Assembly (NCBI RefSeq): GCF_019263585.2
Contig: NZ_JADQDF010000001.1
Span: 3,658,001 to 3,722,000, forward strand
Direction of reading: 5' to 3'
DNA length: 64,000 nt
Source: Pseudonocardia oceani
GTDB taxonomy: Bacteria; Actinomycetota; Actinomycetes; Mycobacteriales; Pseudonocardiaceae
Below are positions 57,957-64,000 of this stretch, piece after piece. Position 1 is the first letter of the stretch, and every line of letters starts with the position of its first letter. The translations under genes were made by a program, and so were the position numbers. The notes under the pieces are model-generated. The model was not told where the DNA came from, did no database searches, and was given only the letters and a program-made list of their open reading frames with translations.

Positions 57957-59120
57957 CTACTGCACGAACGGCGACCCGGCGGATCGACAGGTTCCCTCGA
58001 CGATCCCCCAGAAGTCCGACCACACCGCGGGCGGGCCCTGGGTCCACTCGACCTGGGTGAGCAGGATGCCGGTGACGCCGGTGCCGGGATGGGTGGCCCA
58101 CGAGGTGCCGAGGCCGCCGTCCCACCCGTAGCGGCCGTCGTCGCGCACGGCCAGCCCGTAGCCCCAGCCGTAGCCCTCGGACAGGAAGTTCCCGTCGGCC
58201 TGGCCGGGGGAGAGGTGGTCGCGCGTCATCTCCGCGACGGCGCCGGGCGGCAGCAGGCCGCCGGTGCGCAGGGCCTCGCTGAAGGCGAACCAGTCGTCGA
58301 CGGTGGACACCAGCCCGCCCGCCCCCTGCGGGAACGTCGGCGGGCGGCTCCACGCGCCGGTGGCCGGGTCGTCGGACACCTCACCGCCGGGCAGGTGCAT
58401 CGTGACGAAGCGGTCCAGCGACGACGACGGGACGTGGAACCCGGTGTCGCGCATGCCGAGCGGGGCGAACACGCGCTCGTGCAGCAGGTCGGGCAGGGAC
58501 GTGCCGGACGCGCGGGCGAGCAGCACACCGAGGACGTCGGCCGAGGTGCCGTACGCCCAGCGCTCGCCCGGCTGGTGCAGCAGCGGGAGCGTCGCGAAGC
58601 GGCGCAGCCACTCGTCGGGCTCGGGCGGGGCCTCGGCGCCGGGGCGGCCCTGGCCCAGGACGAGCGCGTCGAGGGCGCGCTGCACGGGGTGCCCGCCGGG
58701 CGGGCCGAGGATCAGGCCGAAGCCCATGCGGAACGTCAGCAGGTCGCGGACGGTGATCGCGCGGTGCGCGGGCACGGTGTCGTCGAGGTCGGCGTCGAGG
58801 CTGCGCAGGACGCGGCGGTCGGCGAGCTCGGGGAGCAGGGGCTCGACCGAGCCGTCGGGGTCGAGCAGACCGTCGCCCACCAGCAGCAGCGCGGCCGCGG
58901 CGACCGCGGGCTTGGTCATCGAGCTGATGCGGAAGACCGCGTCGCGCTCGAGGGGCGGGCCGCCGGGCGCGATCCGGCCCCGGATCTCGACGTGGATCTC
59001 GTGCCCGCGGGCGACGAGGGCGACCAGGGCGGGGATCTCCCCGGAGTCGACGTGCGGCGCGAGGGCGGAGAGGGGCGAGGTGGTCACGGGGGATGGACCG
59101 GCGGTGGGGCCGGAACTCAT
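57957..59120 (-). CDS. Serine hydrolase (class C beta-lactamase-like)
   Basis: A 387-residue member of the beta-lactamase/PBP-like family. The SxxK motif is S67-M-T-K70, the YxN-like motif is YGTS (near residue 190), and GWDGGLGTSW may replace the KTG box. No signal peptide is seen, so it is probably cytosolic, as for esterases and 6-aminohexanoate-dimer hydrolase relatives. The substrate is unknown; I do not infer antibiotic resistance. Its 3' end overlaps the candidate ECF42 promoter, so the hydrolase and DGPF transcripts may interfere. Confidence 0.84.
   Translation of the reverse strand: MSSGPTAGPSPVTTSPLSALAPHVDSGEIPALVALVARGHEIHVEIRGRIAPGGPPLERDAVFRISSMTKPAVAAAALLLVGDGLLDPDGSVEPLLPELADRRVLRSLDADLDDTVPAHRAITVRDLLTFRMGFGLILGPPGGHPVQRALDALVLGQGRPGAEAPPEPDEWLRRFATLPLLHQPGERWAYGTSADVLGVLLARASGTSLPDLLHERVFAPLGMRDTGFHVPSSSLDRFVTMHLPGGEVSDDPATGAWSRPPTFPQGAGGLVSTVDDWFAFSEALRTGGLLPPGAVAEMTRDHLSPGQADGNFLSEGYGWGYGLAVRDDGRYGWDGGLGTSWATHPGTGVTGILLTQVEWTQGPPAVWSDFWGIVEGTCRSAGSPFVQ
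57961..57989 (-). promoter_or_regulatory. Candidate ECF42 autoregulated promoter
   Basis: On the minus strand TGTCGA (57989-57984) is followed after 17 bases by CGTGCA (57966-57961), about 30 bases before the DGPF ATG. TGTCGA is the -35 element I recall for ECF42 sigma factors; the -10 fit is partial. The site overlaps the 3' end of the serine hydrolase gene. Confidence 0.45.
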
Positions 59121-59124
59121 CGCC

Positions 59125-60057
59125 CTACGAGCAGGTAGCCGGGGGCGTAGTAGCGGTGCAGGGGTCCGGTGTCTCGGACGCGTCGGTCGCGGCCGGACGC
59201 GTCGGCTGGGTCGACTTCGTGGGAGGGAGGAGGACGATCGTCTCCTCCTCGGTCGTCGGCGGGGGCGCGACCGTGGTGGTCGGCACCACGACGACCGGAG
59301 CCGGCGCCGGCGGCGGCGTGGTGGTCGGCACCACGGCCCGCGGCCGGGTCTGCACGACCTCGGCCACGACGTCGTCGGCGATCTCCTCGATGATCCCGGT
59401 GTCCGTGGCCGCCACCGTGGGGATCGGTGCGGGGGAGGTGCGGGCGGTGGTCGGGGCCGCGGCGGGGCGGGTCCACGTGGTCTCGTCGCTGCGGTTGCCG
59501 GCGCCGACCGTCACGCCGACGACGAGCAGCAGCGCGAGTACCCCGCCGCCGATCAGGTACGGGACGCGCGGGTCGCGCGGGCGGGGGACCGGCGCGAACG
59601 TGATGTCGGGGTGCACGACGTGCAGCGCCGTGGTGGCCTCGTCGGTGACGTCGGGCAGGCGCAGCTCCACCTCGAGCTCGCCCTGCGGCCCGTGGCCGAC
59701 GAGCGCGACGGCAGCGGGGCGGGCGCCCAGGGCCAGCAGGTCGTGGACGTGCGGCAGGTAGCGCTCGGCCGGCGTCGGGGCCAGCTCGCCGATCCGCCAC
59801 CCGTCGAGCAGCACCTCGACGCCGGGGCGGCCGGCGTCCCAGCCGATCGTCACCGGGGCGGGCCGGAGCTCCACCGCGACGTGGCGCGGGAGCTCGTCGG
59901 CGAAGGGCGCCCACGGCGCGAGCACGGGCTGGTGGTGCTCCACGCCCGTCACCACGACGGTGTGGGAGGCATCGAGCAGGGTCAGGCCGTCGGTCGAGTT
60001 CTCGAGCATGGTCCCCTCGATGGAGTAGTGGCAGTCTCCCTGCCCATCGACGATCAT
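59125..60057 (-). CDS. Membrane protein with HIRAN-like domain and Thr/Pro-rich tail
   Basis: A 310-residue protein of no family I know by name. Residues about 18-147 form a domain shared with the next gene upstream: LENSTDGLTLLD, VVVTGVEHHQPVLAPWAP, VEVLLDGWRIGELAPTPAERYLPHVH, LEVELRLPDV. The order of strands and the DG-x2-x-G-L-x-P-x3-E-R-Y block resemble HIRAN domains. A single membrane helix follows (about 167-187), then a threonine- and proline-rich tail of about 120 residues ending in two cysteines. With a basic segment before the helix, the domain should be cytosolic and the tail outside. Confidence 0.7.
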   Translation of the reverse strand: MIVDGQGDCHYSIEGTMLENSTDGLTLLDASHTVVVTGVEHHQPVLAPWAPFADELPRHVAVELRPAPVTIGWDAGRPGVEVLLDGWRIGELAPTPAERYLPHVHDLLALGARPAAVALVGHGPQGELEVELRLPDVTDEATTALHVVHPDITFAPVPRPRDPRVPYLIGGGVLALLLVVGVTVGAGNRSDETTWTRPAAAPTTARTSPAPIPTVAATDTGIIEEIADDVVAEVVQTRPRAVVPTTTPPPAPAPVVVVPTTTVAPPPTTEEETIVLLPPTKSTQPTRPAATDASETPDPCTATTPPATCS

Positions 60058-60099
60058 CGCTGACCGTTACCGCTCACCAGAACGGGTGGCGACAGTTAG

Positions 60100-60131
60100 G
60101 CCGAACGGTACGGGTGGGTACGCCGAACGGT
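60100..60131. repeat. Direct repeat between the two HIRAN-like genes
   Basis: GCCGAACGGT occurs at 60100-60109 and again at 60122-60131, offset by 22 bases or about two helical turns. It lies between the 3' end of the excalibur gene and the start of its paralogue, where an operator for the latter would be. Confidence 0.4.
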
Positions 60132-60136
60132 CGCGG

Positions 60137-61201
60137 TCACTCGCAGGCGATCCCGTCGCGGTCGCGGTCCAGGTCGAAGCTGTAGCCCGGGTCCCCGGCG
60201 CGGATGGGGTCGGCGCCCGCGGCGCGCACCGCCGAGCAGTTCGGGTAGTACGCCGCCTCCGGCTCCTCCACCACCTGCCGTTCCGGCTCGGGCTCGGGCT
60301 CCGGGGCGCTCTCCCGCGTGCGCCGCGTCTCCGGCACCCGCGCCGCGGCCTGCGGCGCGACCTCCGGTGCGTCGACGTCGGGCACCGCGACGTCCACCTG
60401 CTCGACCTCCTCCACCACCGTCGGGGCGGGCACGGTGGTCGGGGCGGGCGGGACGGGGACCGTGGTCGGGGTGGGCGCCGAGCGCGTGGTGGACGGGGCG
60501 GCCGCGGAGACCGTGGGCACCTCGCCGCTGTGGTTGCTCATCGTCGACCCGATCACGACCAGCGCGGCGAGCACGCCGGCGCCGACCCAGAGCGGGCGGC
60601 GGCTGCGCCGGGCGCGGCCGGGACCGCGTCCACCGGGGCCGCGACCGGGGCCGCGTCCGTCGGGGGCCGGATAGGGCGAACCCGGCCCCGGCCGGTTGCC
60701 GGGCCAACCGCCCCCGGCCGGTGCGGGAGCGGGCCACCCACCGGAGCCGCCGGGCGGCGGCCAGGCTCCGGCGCCGGCCGGCGGGGCGGGCGGAGGGGTG
60801 ACGGGCAGCGCCTCCGTGGCGCGCGCCACCTCGGGCAGGTGCACCTCGACCTCGATCCCGCGGCGGCCGGGGACGACCACGGCCACGCAGGCGGGGCGGC
60901 CCCGCTCGCGCAGCACCTCGTGCACGTGCGAGGCGTACCGCTCGGACATCAGCGGCGTGAGGACGCCGACGCGCTGCCCGTCGATCCGGACCTCGATCAG
61001 GCGCCGACCACGCGGTCCGGTGACGAACCCCAGCTCGGCGGCGACCCGGCGGCCGCGTCCGTCGGGGTGCGGCGCCCACCGGACCAGTGCGTCCTGGTGG
61101 TGCTCCTCACCCGTGACGACGACCTTGCGGTCCGGGTCGAGCAGGGTCAGTCCCTGCGTCGAGTTCTCGATCAACGCGTCCCCCAGTGGCATCGGCGACA
61201 C
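60137..61201 (-). CDS. Membrane protein with HIRAN-like domain and excalibur tail
   Basis: A 354-residue paralogue of the neighbouring protein. The shared N-terminal domain (about 12-131) has IENSTQGLTLLD, VVVTGEEHHQDALVRWAP, VRIDGQRVGVLTPLMSERYASHVH and EVEVHLPEV. A glycine/proline-rich basic linker precedes the membrane helix (about 203-220). The outer part is proline- and glutamate-rich and ends in an excalibur calcium-binding motif with D345-R-D347-R-D349-G and C353, paired with C of YYPNC. The start is GTG at 61201 or ATG at 61192. It probably senses or signals across the membrane; the function is unknown. Confidence 0.75.
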   Translation of the reverse strand: MSPMPLGDALIENSTQGLTLLDPDRKVVVTGEEHHQDALVRWAPHPDGRGRRVAAELGFVTGPRGRRLIEVRIDGQRVGVLTPLMSERYASHVHEVLRERGRPACVAVVVPGRRGIEVEVHLPEVARATEALPVTPPPAPPAGAGAWPPPGGSGGWPAPAPAGGGWPGNRPGPGSPYPAPDGRGPGRGPGGRGPGRARRSRRPLWVGAGVLAALVVIGSTMSNHSGEVPTVSAAAPSTTRSAPTPTTVPVPPAPTTVPAPTVVEEVEQVDVAVPDVDAPEVAPQAAARVPETRRTRESAPEPEPEPERQVVEEPEAAYYPNCSAVRAAGADPIRAGDPGYSFDLDRDRDGIACE

Positions 61202-61226
61202 CTAGATCGGGAGAGCGCGGAAGTCG

Positions 61227-62366
61227 TTACCGCGCGAGCTTGCGGCTGATCACGAGGCGCTGGATCTGGTTGGTGCCCTCGAAGATCTGCATGATCTTGG
61301 CCTCGCGCATGAAGCGCTCCACCGGGAAGTCGCGGGTGTAGCCGTAGCCGCCGAGGACCTGCACGGCGTCGGTCGTGACCTTCATGGCCGCGTCCGTGGC
61401 GACGAGCTTCGCGACCGAGGCCTGCCGCCCGTACTCGCGGCCGGCGTCGCGGCGGCGGGCGGCGTCGAGGTAGGTGGCGCGCGCCGAGTCGACGGCGGCC
61501 GCCATGTCGGCGAGCAGGAAGCCGAGCCCCTGGTGGTCGATGATCTTCTTGCCGAACGCGCTGCGCTCATGGGCGTAGTCGACGGCCGCGTCGAGCGCCG
61601 ACTGCGCGAGCCCGGTGGCGACGGCGGCGATCCCGAGCCGACCCGAGTCGAGCGCGGAGAACGCGATCGGCAGGCCGTCGCCCTCGGAGCCGATGAGCCG
61701 GTCGGCGTCGAGGACGGCGCCGTCCCAGTTCGCGGTGACGGTGGGGATCGCGTGCAGCCCCATCTTCTCCTCGGGCTTGCCGAACGACAGGCCCTCCGCC
61801 TGTCCGGGCGCGAGGAAGCACGACACCCCCCGCGAGCCCTCGCCGGTGCGGGCGAACAGGGCGTAGAAGTCGACGATGCCGCCGTGCGTGATCCACGCCT
61901 TGGTGCCGGTGATCCGGTACCCGCCGGTGGTCTTCTCGGCCTTGCACGTCAGCGCGGCCGCGTCCGAGCCGGCCTGCGGCTCCGAGAGCGAGTACCCGCC
62001 CACGAGCTCGCCCGAGAGCATCCGCGGCAGCCACCGCTCCTGCTGCTCGGGCGTGCCGAACGCGGCCATCGGGTGGCAGGACAGCCCGTGGACCGACAGC
62101 GCCACGGCGACGGCCGCCCAGCGGGCCGCGAACTCCTCCAGGACCTGCAGGTAGACCTCGTAGGGCTGCCCGCCGCCGCCGTGCTCCTCCGGGTAGGGCA
62201 GGCCCAGCAGCCCGGCCTCGCCCAGCGTGGCGAACAGGCCCTCGGGGTAGGTCTCGGCCTTCTCGTGCTGCTCGACGATCGGCGCGAGCTCCTTGTCGGC
62301 GATGTCGCGGACGAGGTCGATGAGGTCGTGCGCCTCTTGCGTGGGCAGCAGCCGGTCGACGGCCAT
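61227..62366 (-). CDS. Acyl-CoA dehydrogenase
   Basis: A 379-residue FAD enzyme that oxidises acyl-CoA to enoyl-CoA in beta-oxidation or branched-chain catabolism. It has YSLSEPQAGSDAAALTC and YRITGTKAWITHGG (FAD/substrate contacts), EKMGLHAIPT, RSAFGKKIIDHQGLGFLLADM, VLGGYGYTRDFPVERFMREAK, and the catalytic-base glutamate in IFEGTNQIQRLVI. The ATG at 62366 has GGAGA 7 bases upstream; an ATG at 62378 is an alternative. It is divergent from a TetR gene with a 55-base gap holding a palindrome (62379-62406), so it is likely that regulator's target. Confidence 0.93.
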   Translation of the reverse strand: MAVDRLLPTQEAHDLIDLVRDIADKELAPIVEQHEKAETYPEGLFATLGEAGLLGLPYPEEHGGGGQPYEVYLQVLEEFAARWAAVAVALSVHGLSCHPMAAFGTPEQQERWLPRMLSGELVGGYSLSEPQAGSDAAALTCKAEKTTGGYRITGTKAWITHGGIVDFYALFARTGEGSRGVSCFLAPGQAEGLSFGKPEEKMGLHAIPTVTANWDGAVLDADRLIGSEGDGLPIAFSALDSGRLGIAAVATGLAQSALDAAVDYAHERSAFGKKIIDHQGLGFLLADMAAAVDSARATYLDAARRRDAGREYGRQASVAKLVATDAAMKVTTDAVQVLGGYGYTRDFPVERFMREAKIMQIFEGTNQIQRLVISRKLAR

Positions 62367-62378
62367 GGGGATCTCCAT

Positions 62379-62406
62379 CGGTACTGGTACGGGTCCGTGA
62401 GTACCG
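62379..62406. promoter_or_regulatory. Candidate TetR operator
   Basis: CGGTACT (62379-62385) and AGTACCG (62400-62406) are a perfect inverted repeat with a 14-base spacer; GGTAC/GTACC at 62386-62390 and 62401-62405 gives a second, overlapping pairing. It lies between the divergent acyl-CoA dehydrogenase and TetR genes, just upstream of the TACGAT -10 box of tetR. Confidence 0.55.
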
Positions 62407-62421
62407 CTTACGATAGCTGAC

Positions 62422-62997
62422 ATGACCCAGGTCCGCGGCCCCGCTCGGCGCACCGAGCTCTTCGACGCGCTCGTGGCCCTGCTGCTGGACGAGGGGTTCG
62501 CCCACCTCACCCTCGACGACCTCGCCGCCCGCCTGCACTGCTCCAAGCGCACCCTCTACGCGCTGGCCGGGAGCAAGGAGCAGCTGGTCCGGGCCGCGGT
62601 GGTGCACTTCTTCCGCGGCGCGACCGAGCACGTCGAGGCCGCGGTGGCCGCCGAGGCCGAGCCCGCGCGGCAGGTCGGGGCGTACCTGCGGGCCGTCGCG
62701 CGCGAGCTCGCGCCCGCCTCCCCGCGCTTCTTCGACGACGTCGCGGCGTTCCCGCCGGCGGCCGAGGTCTACGAGCGCAACACCCGCGCGGCGGCCCGGC
62801 GCGTGCAGCAGCTCGTCGACGCCGGCACGGCCTCGGGCGCGTTCCGCCCGGTGCACGCGGGCTTCGTCGGAGACGTCGTCAGCGCCACGATGGTGCGCAT
62901 CCAGCAGCGCGGCGTCACGGCGTCGACGGGCCTCGACGACGCCGCGGCGTACGAGAACCTCGCCGACCTCCTGCTGCACGGGCTGGCCCGCACCTGA
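62422..62997 (+). CDS. TetR family transcriptional regulator
   Basis: A 191-residue repressor with an N-terminal helix-turn-helix (about 8-52: RTELFDALVALLLDEGFAHLTLDDLAARLHCSKRTLYALAGSKEQL in family layout) and a helical ligand domain with a TetR C-terminal fold. It is divergent from the acyl-CoA dehydrogenase gene and probably controls it and itself; the ligand may be an acyl-CoA. TACGAT lies 7 bases before the ATG, so the message may be leaderless. Its stop is 3 bases from the stop of the convergent hydrolase gene. Confidence 0.9.
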   Translation: MTQVRGPARRTELFDALVALLLDEGFAHLTLDDLAARLHCSKRTLYALAGSKEQLVRAAVVHFFRGATEHVEAAVAAEAEPARQVGAYLRAVARELAPASPRFFDDVAAFPPAAEVYERNTRAAARRVQQLVDAGTASGAFRPVHAGFVGDVVSATMVRIQQRGVTASTGLDDAAAYENLADLLLHGLART

Positions 62998-63000
62998 GGG

Positions 63001-63690
63001 TCAGGCGAGCGCCAGCAGCAGCTCGGCCAGCTCGGCCGGGCGGTTCTCCGGGACCATGTGGGTGGTCGCGATCTCGTGGTAGCGCCACGCGGGCGAGGTG
63101 CGGGCACGCGCCGCGGAGGCGTCGAACAGCGCACCGTTCGGGTCCTCGGTCGCCCGGATGTAGGTGAGCCCGACGCCGCGCTCCTCCACCGGCACCGAGG
63201 TGCGCACCGGCTCGGTGAGCGTGCGCATCGGCTGCGCGTGGCGCCGCGGGTTGGAGCGGGCGGCGACCATCGGGTCGTCGAACGTCCGGATCCCGGCCGG
63301 GACCGTCGGCGGCGCGTCGGGGGAGTCGTCGCCGAGCGCACCCCCGGTCAGCGACCGCACGCTGTCGCCGTCGTCGGGCACGAACGCGTCGAGGTAGACC
63401 AGCTCCCGGACGCGGGCGCCCGCCTGCTCCATCGCCCCCGTGACGACGAGGCCGCCGTAGGAGAAGCCGAGCAGGACGACGTCCTCGAGATCGTCGTAGT
63501 GCAGGACGTTGACGACGTCGCGCACGTGCAGCGACAGGTCGACGTGCGGCCCGGTGAGGTGGCTGCGCTCGCCGAGCCCGGTGAGGCTCGGCGTCAGCAC
63601 CTCGTGACCGGCCGCCGACAGCAGCCGCCGCACGGCGCGGAAGCCGTACGACCCGCCCCACGCGCCGTGCACGAGGACGTAGACGGCCAT
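63001..63690 (-). CDS. Alpha/beta hydrolase
   Basis: A 229-residue soluble alpha/beta-fold hydrolase. It has an HGAWGGSYGFRAV oxyanion region, the nucleophile elbow GFSYGG (S77), the acid likely in the YLDAFVPDDGDS strand, and the catalytic histidine in TTHMVPENRP. The RVRELVYLDAFVP segment resembles the salicylic-acid-binding/hydroxynitrile lyase group of esterases. The substrate is unknown. The start overlaps the stop of a small membrane-protein gene by one base (TGATG), so the two are cotranscribed. Confidence 0.88.
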   Translation of the reverse strand: MAVYVLVHGAWGGSYGFRAVRRLLSAAGHEVLTPSLTGLGERSHLTGPHVDLSLHVRDVVNVLHYDDLEDVVLLGFSYGGLVVTGAMEQAGARVRELVYLDAFVPDDGDSVRSLTGGALGDDSPDAPPTVPAGIRTFDDPMVAARSNPRRHAQPMRTLTEPVRTSVPVEERGVGLTYIRATEDPNGALFDASAARARTSPAWRYHEIATTHMVPENRPAELAELLLALA

Positions 63691-63932
63691 CAGCGGGCGG
63701 GGGTCCCCGCGTCGCGAACACCGGCGGGGTCGGCCGCGCTGCGCGAGGCGAGCGGGCCGGTGGCCCGCTTCTGCAGCCAGCGGCGGCCGGTGTGCAGCAC
63801 CTTGGTGACGTTGTTCGGGCCGCGGCGGGCCTCGATGAGGTCACCCGCCTTGCCGAGCACGAACCCCACGACGGGAGCGCCGACGGCCAGGATCAGCCAC
63901 ATCCGCAGGCGCCGGGAGAAGAAAGCCCACAT
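63690..63932 (-). CDS. Small single-pass membrane protein
   Basis: An 80-residue protein starting MWAFFSRRLRMW, with one hydrophobic segment (about 12-30, LILAVGAPVVGFVLGKAG), then a basic, soluble tail with a conserved-looking GDLIEARRGPNNVTKVLHTGRRWL. I do not recognise a family with a function. I choose the ATG at 63932, as the segment starting MW-x-FFSRRLR looks like a natural start; a GTG at 63950 would add 6 residues. It overlaps the hydrolase gene by one base. Bases 63951-64000 hold nothing I can identify. Confidence 0.65.
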   Translation of the reverse strand: MWAFFSRRLRMWLILAVGAPVVGFVLGKAGDLIEARRGPNNVTKVLHTGRRWLQKRATGPLASRSAADPAGVRDAGTPAR

Positions 63933-64000
63933 GTTCGTCCACACCCTCACTGCCGGCGGCTCCGCCGGCTGGTGGCGAGGACAGTAGCGCCGCCGTCGGA

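Noticed and set aside
57957..59120. Antibiotic-resistance beta-lactamase
   Set aside because: The SxxK motif fits the fold, but there is no signal peptide and no clear KTG motif; esterase or amidase relatives are equally likely.

Overview
The window is very GC-rich (about 73-75%) chromosomal DNA from an actinobacterium, most likely a member of the Pseudonocardiaceae. Support comes from the RpfB-type resuscitation factor, a DUF222-HNH nuclease gene, DUF501 and DUF2277 proteins, a fused FecCD permease, frequent GTG starts, and TANNNT -10 boxes sitting 5-8 nt before start codons. The backbone follows the order metG-tatD-rpfB-ksgA-ispE, acyl-AMP ligase (pks16-like), pth-rplY-prs-glmU, mfd-mazG-transglycosylase-eno-divIC-DUF501-ppx. 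This is the order I know from Mycobacterium tuberculosis Rv1007c to Rv1026. The genus is an inference.

Layout. 1-187: C-terminus of a type III glutamine synthetase. 194-4141: siderophore-type iron importer (ATPase, binding lipoprotein, double-length permease) behind a DtxR/IdeR-like box. 4223-14006: metG, tatD, rpfB with a structured leader, ksgA, an inserted MFS exporter, ispE and an ABC-F protein. 14121-17428: two-gene ABC exporter, an M20 peptidase and a long inverted repeat. 17492-23054: acyl-AMP ligase facing the pth-rplY-prs-glmU block. 23277-28902: L,D-transpeptidase, OsmC protein, tRNA-Gln, desaturase, a PIG-L/epimerase sugar pair, an IS982-like element placed exactly at the epimerase stop, and DUF2277. 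28899-38846: sugar dehydrogenase lipoprotein, tricorn protease, mfd, a SurA-like lipoprotein and mazG. 38884-45768: transglycosylase, efeUOB iron uptake with two candidate iron boxes, a TPR protein, eno, divIC and DUF501. 45787-52328: AidB-like dehydrogenase, ppx, family 5 uracil-DNA glycosylase, ndh, and an SOS-boxed HNH gene running into an unusual tRNA-Leu.

52340-63932 is the accessory part: a gutted methyltransferase; a VOC/cupin/reductase/P450 run with an AraC regulator; an ECF42-type sigma factor coupled to a DGPF protein; a serine hydrolase; two tandem paralogous membrane proteins with a shared HIRAN-like cytosolic domain (one with an excalibur tail); an acyl-CoA dehydrogenase/TetR divergent pair; an alpha/beta hydrolase and a small membrane protein.

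How the parts fit: two iron-uptake systems carry similar candidate iron-regulator sites. RpfB, the transglycosylase, the L,D-transpeptidase, GlmU and DivIC serve wall growth and division. MetG, Pth, L25, KsgA and ABC-F serve translation. Mfd, the uracil glycosylase, MazG and the SOS-boxed HNH protein serve genome maintenance. The least understood pieces are the two HIRAN-like membrane proteins (59125-61201), the rpfB leader (6982-7060), and the HNH/tRNA junction (50913-52328).
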